Below are positions 1 to 8,300 of a stretch of 11,403 bases of DNA, piece after piece. Position 1 is the stretch's first letter. Each line of letters begins with the position of its first letter. Source of the stretch: Stephanodiscus triporus (lineage: Eukaryota > Bacillariophyta > Thalassiosirophyceae > Thalassiosirales > Thalassiosiraceae); assembly GCA_036939755.1 (NCBI GenBank), contig JALLAZ010000891.1:1-11403 (forward strand), given 5' to 3'. The position numbers and the translations under genes were made by a program. The notes beneath the pieces were generated by a model. That model was not told the DNA's origin. It did not search any database and was given only the letters and a program-made list of their open reading frames with translations.

Positions 1-24
1 AGCGGATTTCTAATTTAGATTTTA

Positions 25-42
25 AATTTACTTAAGTAAATT
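25..42. repeat. Perfect 18-bp palindrome
   Basis: AATTTACTTAAGTAAATT equals its own reverse complement. It lies just outside the inferred left end of the transposon. Similar TTAAGTAA/TTACTTAA modules occur inside the element near 286-303, 560-580 and 3829-3864, so it may belong to the same repeat family or to an earlier insertion. Confidence 0.7.
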
Positions 43-48
43 CACTCA

Positions 49-80
49 TTAATCCAACCTTCTAATTGAGGGCAAATTCA
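49..80 (+). repeat. Left terminal inverted repeat of the piggyBac-like element
   Basis: It begins with TTAA and contains AATTGAGGGCAAATTCA at 64-80, which is the exact reverse complement of 3968-3984. The outer block 49-61 matches the reverse complement of 3995-4007 at 10 of 13 positions. The left end lacks about 9 bp (C-rich) that separate core and outer block at the right end. Confidence 0.65.
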
Positions 81-183
81 TGGCCAACTTCCAGTGGTGC
101 CACGGCACATTTTTGGCTCCCAGGCTGTCCCAGGGCACCCTTTTTACCCACTGCAAAAAATGAGCATAACCTTGTTGTAGAGC

Positions 184-760
184 TTGACGAGACGCTTCGA
201 ACGGTATATGGGTCGCCTAAGTAAATTTTCACCTGATCACTATGAAAACTTAGGTGAAAGCTACATGGGTGTACATCCTAAAAAGTTAAGTAAAGCTTAC
301 TTAATGTTCTATGCCAGTTTCAACTCTGATACAACGGCGTGCCCAGCATGGCAAAACTTGCAAATCCATCTCCCAGGGTGACAAGAGCTTTGGGTGGCTC
401 ACCGCAGTTCTTCATCGTGCAGTGGTAGTTCTGAAACTTGAGTTTGGCTGTGCAATCCCACGCGCCATTTGACGAGATGCTTTGAACAGTACATGGGTCG
501 GCTAAGTAAATTTTCACCGGATCACTATGAAAACTTTGATGAAAGCTACATGGGGCAAATTAAGTAAAGCTTACTTAATATTCTATGCCCGTTTCAACTC
601 TGATACAATGTGCCCAGCATCAGCATGGCAGAACGTGCAAATCCATCTCCCAGGGTGACAAGAGCAATAGGTTTTGATGCGTTTGGGGGGCGCACCGCAG
701 TTCTTCATCGTGCAATGGTAGTTCTGGTACTTGAGTTTGGCTGTGCAATCCCACGCGCCG
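184..760 (+). repeat. Imperfect tandem duplication of the transposase 3' end (285- and 292-bp units)
   Basis: Unit 1 is 184-468 and unit 2 is 469-760. Both start at TTGACGAG-like sequence and run through a TAAGTAAATTTTCACC segment, a near-palindromic TTAAGTAAAGCTTACTTAA-like site and the coding end of the transposase on the opposite strand. Unit 2 joins in frame to the rest of the transposase relic, so unit 1 is the extra copy. In unit 1 a gap of about 16 bp after GACAAGAGC removes the start of the YCSC part of the Cys/His cluster and shifts the frame. The two copies have diverged by many substitutions, so the duplication is not recent. Confidence 0.85.
320..470 (-). pseudogene. Second, truncated copy of the transposase C-terminal Cys cluster
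   Basis: On the minus strand this stretch repeats NGAWDCTAKLKFQNYHCTMK, nearly identical to the words at about 763-680. A deletion of about 16 bp then changes the frame, so the second half of the metal-binding cluster is lost and unrelated residues follow. It is the coding part of duplication unit 1 and has no start or function of its own. Confidence 0.75.
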
Positions 761-2646
761 TTGACAAACTTCTTCGCATGAGGTGGAGCATCCATCAGCT
801 AATGGACTGCAGCCACTGTGTTCTGCTCCTCTACATCCTCCCTCACAATCCATCTGTTCATTATGAGCTGCCACGCCAGTTTGTGGCGGAATCTCTGGAG
901 TGTTGGATGGGATTAGGATGAGAAAAGAAACCGTACGCAAGGAAGGCATTTACCTCGCAAATGGGGATAACAAACAAGAATACACGTATCTCCCAGTGAG
1001 TTGTGGTAATTGTGTGCTCAATTGAAGGGAATGAATGACGCAAGTTGTTGTGGTCATCGACAGCATGCCTGTATTTGTAGTGCCAGTCGTGGTACAGCAA
1101 TGGGAGCCAAGTCTCCTTGAATCTTGGAGCGCCCCCTTCAGTCCAATACCGCTTATGTGGTTGACAATCATCGTTGACAGCAAGGGGCCCTCCTGTCGCC
1201 ATCATCTTCATTATGTAGCTTGGCTCCTTCAGCCCCCACAAGAAGTATTCCTCCCCATCAGGCTTACCATTGATCACCATCAAATCTCCCACCTCGTTCT
1301 CGCCGAACATTCTGTCCATGGCCTTGCCCAGTACAAGATATGGCCAGAAGCAACATTTTTTAATAACTGCGCATGTGAAGAGGCCAGCTTTCCTCAATGC
1401 AACAAGGTCCTTCAAGACACAGAAGCCGGAGTCAAGGATGACATATGGACCCATAAAGAAATACGATGTGAGCATCCTCATCAGGAGTCCCATCGTCTTC
1501 CCCAATGAACTGTAATTCTCAGAAATCTGAGGCGGATGATCATTCCCCTCAACCATCTCCATCGAAAACATAATCCCCAACAAACCACAGCATGCCATCT
1601 TGTATTCCTTATCAAACGGGTGGGGTTTGTGTGGACAAAACACCCACCCGGGGCAAGTCCATCGGCTATGCCAGCAGATGGACATTGACTCATCCAGGCA
1701 TAATGCCCATCCCACAGTAAATATTTTGCGCATGTGATCTTTCCAGGTAAAAATCAAATCACAAATCTCCAAAAACTTATTGCGGAATGATGGTGGTGCC
1801 TTATTTGTGAAGCGCAATGCCGATGTGATTACCAAAAAGCAGAGCCGTGACATGTACCTGTTGAAAGGTAAACAAGAGGGTGTCATTCTCCTCATCCTCT
1901 GCTTCTCCAAAAATAGTAGGGCGATTTTAAATAGCACAACATCAGCATCCACATGCCGATGTTGCGCAGCATCTCCCCGAGTGTCGTACACACATTACCC
2001 GCCGCAAGAAGGGCATTGTTTGTTGCCCCAATGACAACAGTCTCGATAAAATAAAGCGGATAGAGGTGGAGGAATATTTTGATGTGCATCTTGCCTTGGG
2101 GGGTCCAACCATTTGTGAACTTCGGATCATTGTAGAGTGATCCTTGCATCATTGCTTGGTGACCATTGCCATCCCAGCCCCACTCCTGTGCCCTTTGTAG
2201 AGATCCGCCCCATTCAGGTGGGGCACGTTGGCCGCAGGGTTGTTTTCTAAGGCAGGATTGTTGTCGTCGTTGACTTCGAAAGGGGCAATATCTTCTGCCC
2301 AATTTTGCGCATTGAAGACGAAATCCGCAATTTCTTTGCCCTGCTCATCCACTGCATTGACATTAGCCACCGGCGCTTCACCATCCGCATCTCAAAGCAA
2401 ATGGCCGGGCCCTTGCTCAACCATGATAGCCCATCATTCTGCAGAACTGAGCAGAATGCCTGGGATAGTTTCGCTCTGATAAAAAATGGAGAAAACATTC
2501 TTCCCCCTGTGCGTCATCATCTCACGCTCAACAGCAATGAGATCATCGAGACGCTGGCCATGGGGTTGACAATGGCTTCGGCAACCGTCTTTGATGGCTG
2601 GAGGTATGTAATGAGCACAGTACAGCGTGCTCCCTTGCCAAGACAA
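583..2646 (-). pseudogene. piggyBac-type transposase (DDE_Tnp_1_7 family), broken by frameshifts and a stop
   Basis: This encoded a cut-and-paste transposase of the piggyBac family. Reading down the minus strand, conserved pieces appear in order but in different frames. An N-terminal piece lies around 2646-2440 (key words IAVERE, HRGKN). A linker piece with NAVDEQGKEI and FEVNDDNNPA lies around 2370-2190. A segment with FTNGWTPQGKMHIKIFLH lies at about 2130-1910. The catalytic core is one open stretch, 1991-861, with WALCLDESMS, the VILDSGFCVLK segment and YRHAVDDHNNLRH. These supply the expected Asp triad: D100, D187 and D312 or D313 of that stretch. The C-terminal Cys/His cluster (CTAK, HCTMKNC, YCSCHPGRWICTFCH) follows at 774-583. 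Frame changes fall near 2440, 2385, 2190, 1905 and 900, and a TAG interrupts the frame at 799-801. Where the intact gene began is unclear; readable sequence may extend to about 2900. Family identity is quite secure; loss of function is clear from the breaks. Confidence 0.85.
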
Positions 2647-3159
2647 AGCCGTGCCATCCTCGGGACCATGGTTTTGATGTTTTTTGTTCTCAATGCATCA
2701 AAATGCAGTACTTATTGTACATATTCCCACATAGAAAATTCGGCAATGGGTGGTTTGTGGGTGTGAAACGAGATTTTTGACCATGACGATAGCCCGTAGT
2801 CCGACAGAAAGGTAGGGGCATACCACCCCTTAATCACAGAGAACATGGTGAACATTAAGTTCTCGCACTCTTCACACCATGATCGACTTGGGGGTGCACC
2901 GGTTTTTGATGTTGCCCGGCGCCTTGGCTGGAACAGTCGGCGACATGTTGGCGACAAGGCAAAATGTTGCCTATTTTTGTCCTGGCAGGCTAATTTTGGC
3001 AACATGGTTTTAATGTGTCTGCACACTTTTGTGTTGCAGTTTCCCAACATTGATGGATCAAAGACAGACGACCAAAAAGAGAACACTCTCTAATTCTCAT
3101 GTGGCGGCTCGCCAACCCCCCAAAAAGAGGACCCATGTGCGCAACAAACAACACCTTGA

Positions 3160-3600
3160 GAATGCCCGCCCTCCTCCCGTCGCCACCTCCCCCGCCGTGC
3201 CGCCTCCATTGCCGTTCCCCCCCTGCTGCCACCGCCACCATCATGCTGCTGCTGCCTCCACTGCCGTGCTGCCTCTGTCGCTGTGCCACCACCGTCGCCG
3301 TGCTGACGCAGCCGCCATCACCGCCGCCATGCTCGTAGACGTAGTCTTAGTCGTCGTTGTAGTAGTTGTAGTAGTAGTAGTCATCTTTGTTGTGATTCTA
3401 CTTAGTTGACTGTTGTCTGCTATCTGTGCCTGTCATCATCGGCGTCATTGTTGCTGTTGCCATCGCCGTCGCCTACGTGGTTGTCGTTGTTATCACCATC
3501 ACCGTCGCCATTACCATCCCTTCTCCTCTTCAGTGTCTATTTGATTGTCATGTTTCCGCCACCGCCGCTGCCATTGTTGTCGTTGTCATCTTCTTGCCTC
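3160..3600. repeat. GC-rich triplet-repeat tract inside the transposon
   Basis: From 3160 to about 3330 the plus strand is a degenerate run of CCG/CCT/GCC triplets, strongly C-rich and G-poor. At 3335-3390 it turns into GTA/GTC triplets, and from 3420 to 3600 into GTT/ATC/GCC-like triplets. Open frames through it read as Pro/Ala or Val/Ile runs, the expected by-product of triplet repeats, so I do not call a gene. It resembles an expanded microsatellite lying between the transposase 5' side and the right terminal repeat. Confidence 0.7.
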
Positions 3601-3677
3601 CACCACAGTTATGCGCCAACACGTCACAATTTAATCGAGCTGACACAACACCGACATGATGTCCGACAAGCTGACAC

Positions 3678-3725
3678 GGCGCAATGTCGCCAACATGGTC
3701 TATGTTGTGTCGGCGACATTGTGCC
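3678..3725. repeat. Inverted repeat with GGCGCAATGTCGCC arms
   Basis: The left arm at 3678-3691 and the right arm at 3712-3725 are reverse complements at 13 of 14 positions. CAACAT and ATGTTG lie just inside them. Related GTCGGCGACATG words recur at about 2937-2957, suggesting a short family-specific subterminal motif that may have served for transposase binding; the role is inferred. Confidence 0.6.
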
Positions 3726-3828
3726 GACATGTTTGCATGTCTGTCATTTTTGGGAAAAAATCCCCAACACAACGCCAACATTTCCAGCCAAGCCTGGCGC
3801 AACCACTTTAGTCAAGCCTCCAAAGTGG

Positions 3829-3864
3829 TTACTTAATTAAGTTGATTTTACTTAATTAAGTAAG
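3829..3864. repeat. Two ACTTAATTAAGT palindromes in tandem
   Basis: Two copies of the 12-bp self-complementary word ACTTAATTAAGT lie a few bases apart. Each contains TTAATTAA, so TTAA targets are abundant here. They belong to the same AT-rich palindrome group seen at 25-42 and 286-303. Confidence 0.65.
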
Positions 3865-3889
3865 GGTGCCTCCGAAACCATTTCATGAT

Positions 3890-3929
3890 TGCAAGGACTA
3901 GTTCAGCACACATTAAACTAGTCCTTGCA
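3890..3929. repeat. Perfect 14-bp hairpin near the right end of the transposon
   Basis: The arms TGCAAGGACTAGTT (3890-3903) and AACTAGTCCTTGCA (3916-3929) are exact reverse complements around a 12-nt spacer. It sits about 40 bp inside the right terminal repeat core. No equivalent is visible at the left end. Its exactness contrasts with the decay of the transposase. Confidence 0.85.
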
Positions 3930-3967
3930 GCTATAAAATATGTTGATTAGTCCACCAGGGGTCGCGG

Positions 3968-4007
3968 TGAATTTGCCCTCAATTTGGGGGTGGTAAAGTT
4001 GGGTCAA
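3968..4007 (-). repeat. Right terminal inverted repeat of the piggyBac-like element
   Basis: It holds the reverse complement of the 17-bp left core at 3968-3984, then a G-rich spacer, then an outer block (3995-4007) pairing with the left end. It ends in TCAA where the family would have TTAA, read here as a decayed target-site duplication. Confidence 0.62.
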
Positions 4008-4015
4008 ACGTACAG

Positions 4016-4031
4016 TATGGTATCTACCATA
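4016..4031. repeat. Short inverted repeat TATGGTA / TACCATA
   Basis: Two exact 7-bp arms are separated by 2 bp directly outside the transposon's right boundary. GTACAGTATGG, ATATGGTACGT and GATACGTAC-like words cluster here (4009-4120). Similar GTAC-rich words occur near 4890-4915 and upstream of the large gene. Confidence 0.5.
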
Positions 4032-4313
4032 ATATGGTACGTAACGGCAACTTCACCAGACTCTACATATCAACTATCACAGATATGTTACCATACATAA
4101 AAAGTACGATACGTACATACAACGATTCACTTGGTCCCTGTTTTGGTGTTGGATGTTCTGCAAAAAAAGTGATTGTAGAGTTCAACCTGAACAATGTTAG
4201 TGGTGTGGTGTTTGAGGCAGCTGCATGCACTATGAGGAGACAGCATGACCACAAAGTAGTGGGCAAGGTCTGTTAGGGGAGTGGTGGGTGGGCATACAGC
4301 ATGGGCAATGTGT

Positions 4314-4386
4314 GGAAGGAGGAGGAGGAGGTGATGGTGGTGGTGTGGTAGTGGTGATGGTGGTAATAGTACTAGTACTAGTGGTA
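4314..4386 (+). repeat. GGA/GGT-rich microsatellite
   Basis: Degenerate GGAGGAGG, then GGTGGTGG and GGTAGT triplets, ending in two copies of AGTACT. The closely spaced GG pairs could form a two-layer G-quadruplex. No gene is associated. Confidence 0.6.
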
Positions 4387-5306
4387 GCGCATCAGGATGA
4401 ACAAGTCGGGGTTTTCATTGAGCTAGTGTATCTAGTGAGCAGTAGAGTTCAGAGATAGTAGTCTAGTAATAGAATGGAATTGGACTGTGTTGAGAGGCTA
4501 GGTGTTTTTTAGGCAGATTCCATTTATTGTGGCATGAGGATAATGATATGATGGTGCTGGCACTGGCAGATGGATGTTATGTTTATGTTGTGAACATGAG
4601 AATGAAGTCTGGTATATGTGTGATTGTGGATCCAATGGTAGGTGGGAAGGACTTAGTTGGGATGATGTCAAACTTCATTCATTAAGTGCCACCTGTGGCT
4701 TGAAAAAGTGCAAGATGAGAAGTGGAGGTGTTTTAGTTTTAGCTGTGGCTGAGGATGACATGTTTGTTATTTTTTCGGTGTTGTGGTTGACAATTTAGTG
4801 GGATATTATGTAGGAGAATTGGAGTTGTCATTATGATAGGAATGAGTAAAACACTTTGCGAAAATTTGTGCATATTGATTCATTTGTAGGGGTACCGTTA
4901 CGGGTACGGGTTACCAAAAGGGGACAGTATTAATCTTTGGTTGCCCATTACACTCCTGGGATAGAGCACCAAAGAACAATCAGTATTAATTATTCTCATT
5001 CAAAAGCACAGGACAATCAGACAATCAATGCCTTCTAAATTGCCGCAAGGGTCAAGGGACCTTCTGAGGACATCATCAATGTGGTGGATTAATCATAGCA
5101 ACTACTGAGAAGAACATGTCTGATCCTTACATTGTCAGGGGAATTCAATGCCACTTATTAGCTTTTAAGTAGCTCATTTGCAATCCCATTGGCCCATCAG
5201 TGTCATGATACATTGGAAGAACATTCTGACATTCCTGCAATATCCAAGCAATGTTTATACCTGTTTACTATATATACCATAACATACTTTGATCTTAACG
5301 ATTGAA

Positions 5307-8300
5307 TCATAACTCCCATCTGTCTGCAATTGGTGTCGTTGAATCCAGCTCTTCTCTAGAGTCTGTTGTTATCACTTTCAGCTGCCCTATGTTACGCTTT
5401 TTGTTTGTTTTTTGTTGTTCAAACCTTATGCGATCAAGGATTGCCTGGAAGCCTGACGACAATGCAAAAGCATCTCCTTTGCTCATACACCGAAACAGAA
5501 TTTCACGCTGAGAGCCAGATCTAATTGAATGCAAGGCTAATGTAATGCTGTCCTTGAACATTCCCTTCTTTTGCTTTCTGTTCAGGGCATGATTATCTTT
5601 CGTCACCGAGATGTGATCAATCCTAGTGAACATAATTCCGCCCTTCCCCTTCTTGTCAACGGAGGCCATGGTGTGTTGTTTGGCTTGGTCAAACTTCTTT
5701 ACCCACAACAGCCCCGCCGGAAATGAATCATTTCCGCCAAAATTTACGATCTCTGCCGTAATCGTTAGGAAGCGCGGTTGCCAATTTTTCTCTCGGTTAA
5801 GCTTTAATACCTCGATCCCTTCGTTTCTTAATCGGTCAAAGACTCGACTCACGTTCTCAGGCGAAGACAGCAGGGGGAAATTGACCTCAACCGACAATCG
5901 CTCATTATCCTGGCTGGATCCCGCTTGAGTCAAGGCAGCTTGAGTCAAGGCAGCTTCAGTATCAAAACTTCTCTCTGGCATGGACGTGTCAGAATCGCCT
6001 TCCTCCTTCCCATCCTTCGATTTCTTCTCTTCACTAGGGGCCGTTCCCTCATTCAAATATTCTTCGTCTGCTTCATTACAATTGATAGAAATTGATTCAC
6101 TTTCATCTCCGTCAACATCGCCATCATCGTCCTCCTTGTCGCTGGATCCCGATCCATTGTCAGAATCGCTGTCAGAGATGGAATCAGATTGGGTTGCGCT
6201 GCCGTTCATCTGGATTGATCCTTGATTGCCTTTTGATGACATAGAATTGAATAGGGATACAGTGATTGAATCAAGACCATTTCTCGTAAAATTTCCACGC
6301 CGAGCTGATTGAAGGAGAGAGTCACTTCCCGTGTTTCCGCGCTTTACCATCTGTCCCGCTTCACCGGATTTATCGCTGCCTTCCGTGACGAGCGCGTCTT
6401 CTTGACGATTGACCAGATTTTCATCTATTGTTTTCTCATCTGAGAAAAAATGGACGGGGGTCAAATTCAATGAGTTTAGCTTTGAATGTATGTACAATTT
6501 CGTGCACGTTTCCTTACCCTTGGCTCCTGCGCAGTAGACGAATGATGATGCCGCAAAAATGTTGCACGATGATAATTGAGACAGGAATGACAATTTCGCA
6601 TTCACCGTTTCTGATCCCAAACTCTCATCGGAAAACTTCGATTGCGAGCTGCCACCGTCATCACTGGAAGCATTTTTTGTATTATTTTCGACCTCTGACA
6701 GCTTGTTGTTTCCATTGCCAGCCTGAGCTGCTGCTGCTGATGCTGCTGCTAGTGATGACACCCGTTTTTGGAGGGATGTACTGCTGCTGAGTTGTGAACT
6801 GCCATCTCCTGTGGAAAAACTTATCAACGAAACTCCTCTGCTCTCCCTCTTCATAATTTCGTTCTTCTCGCATCCGCCGGAGGAATGCATCGATGAGTTT
6901 TTGTCGTCGTTGTCGTCTCCACTTCCGTCATGTTCGTTGGACAGATCATTGTCGTGTAATTTCGTGGCATCACATACAATTTCATGATGCGTCTCGAGAA
7001 TACCGAGTTGCCTTCTTTTCTTTGTTGCAGAGTCACCAGCGTAACCGAAAACGACAGAGGATGTTATGTCGGATGTTATCGATGCATTGGTTGGCGACTG
7101 CTCAATCGCTGTCAAGTCGATAACGCCATACCCCTTATCTTCTGGCGAGAAGAGTAGAGTTGTATGGGCAGTGCTTGGCAGTCTTTCTGCTCTGCGCGCT
7201 GGCTCAGCAGGCAGTGGGATTATCGTTTTGATGAAGTTATTCTTTTTGCACTTTGGCGGCTGCTGGATTGAGGGGCTTTCGACAGTGCCGTCATCGAGGA
7301 GAGATTTCATCGCATTTGACTCCTTCAGTCGAGGGAAGGGGCTGCTAAGCTGCTGCTGGCTAGATACGGAGACACCCGAGAAGACATCCTCTTCAGTTTC
7401 AGTGCTTGTGACCCTTCTGCGAAAGATATCTTCATCAGTTCTGGTGTTGACGATGAGTGCGGGAGACGAGGAACCGGTGATGTTGTTGACTGGATTGCGT
7501 GGCCATGGCTTCATCATCCTAGTCTGATGGTTCTTCGCGAGGCCAGGAAGCGACGAGCAGTCATCGTCAATGAGACCGCTGAATATACTATCTTCTTCAT
7601 CAGATTGCGACAATAGAGATTGGTTCTGCAGCCGCGGTTGTTGCTCTTGTCTTGAATCCTTAGCTGCCACTGCTTGAAACCCTCCGCTAAGGCATTCTAA
7701 AGGTAATCCTTCCTGCTCATTGTTCCTCGCTGTCGAAATGGTCTTTGTGGGAATGGCTGAATTTCGTGTAGGGTCCTTGGAGATCTTAGCAGTTATCTCC
7801 GTAGCAACAGCCGTCGTTTCGACCGGCAATGTAGCTATCTCTGGCAATGCTTTCGTCCTCTCTGGCTGCGGCGGAAATGTTGGCGGCGACGATGATGCCG
7901 CAACAACGTCAACGCGTTTTGCGAGAGCCTCCTGCACCGCCGAATTAACGTCGCTGTTCTGCGTTGAGGCATACCGGCTCTGCCACCATGATTCGAGGGA
8001 TTCTGAGCCTGCGGGTGATGGGAGGGGAAAGCCATGCTGGTCATTTGTGTTTCCCTGTTGGTGAAGTATCGGAAATTTCGCGTAACTGGTGGAGCTCATG
8101 CCACCGCCACCACCGTTGATCAACGATGGGAATATCGTATTCTCCGCGAAGACTGAGCCAAAAGTAGCTGAGTCAAACGCAGAAGCAGCAGAAGCAGAAA
8201 AAGCAGTTGTGGCATCCAGTATGCCCACAAATTCTTCATCGTCAAAGTTTTCCTCCTCTCCAAACATAGAAAGGGGATCAAATGCTGTGGCGGTACCATT

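Larger units (their letters stand above)
49..4007 (-). mobile_element. Degenerate piggyBac-like DNA transposon, nearly full length
   Basis: The element is defined by an inverted pair of ends enclosing a piggyBac-type transposase relic. The left end (49-80) and the reverse complement of the right end (3968-4007) share a perfect 17-bp core, AATTGAGGGCAAATTCA, plus an outer 13-bp block matching at 10 positions. The outer limits are TTAA at 49-52 and TCAA at 4004-4007; piggyBac elements insert at and duplicate TTAA, so the right copy may be a point-mutated TTAA. The transposase reads on the minus strand, so its 3' end faces the left terminus. Between its 5' side and the right terminus lie a triplet-rich tract and palindromic sequence. 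The multiple frame breaks mean this copy cannot make its own transposase, although an active relative could in principle still mobilise it. Assignment to piggyBac rests on the transposase motifs; the exact ends are inferred from the inverted repeat. Confidence 0.72.
4008..5306. other. Intergenic region between transposon and large gene
   Basis: I see no convincing gene in these 1.3 kb. An open frame of 80 codons from an ATG at 4034 (plus strand) resembles nothing I know and has no supporting signal. A stretch at about 4494-4685 reads as protein-like sequence and is noted as a possible relic. At 4890-4915 short GTACCG/GTTACGGG words are iterated. CAGTATTAAT occurs twice in 4926-4990, near a TCTTTGGT/ACCAAAGA inverted pair. 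The region just below 5306 is the expected 3' flank of the large gene; no clear AATAAA polyadenylation signal stands out. Confidence 0.5.

Noticed and set aside
931..941. CCGTACGCAAG inside the transposon matches the repeat upstream of the large gene
   Set aside because: In the transposon it falls on ordinary transposase codons (LAYG-like segment); an 11-bp match without flanking similarity is best taken as chance.
861..1991. Calling 861-1991 as an intact transposase gene
   Set aside because: It lacks the N-terminal part and the Cys/His cluster, which are readable in other frames on either side, so it is a fragment of a pseudogene.
3029..3840. Plus-strand open frames reading Pro/Ala, Val and Ser/Leu runs
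   Set aside because: They follow directly from degenerate triplet repeats, several frames are open at once, and the stretch lies inside a dead transposon.
4034..4276. 80-codon open frame just outside the transposon
   Set aside because: No recognisable family, no codon pattern distinct from the surroundings, and no supporting signals.
4574..4798. 74-codon Cys-rich open frame on the plus strand
   Set aside because: It overlaps in another frame the more protein-like relic at 4494-4685; the Cys residues do not form a known spacing.
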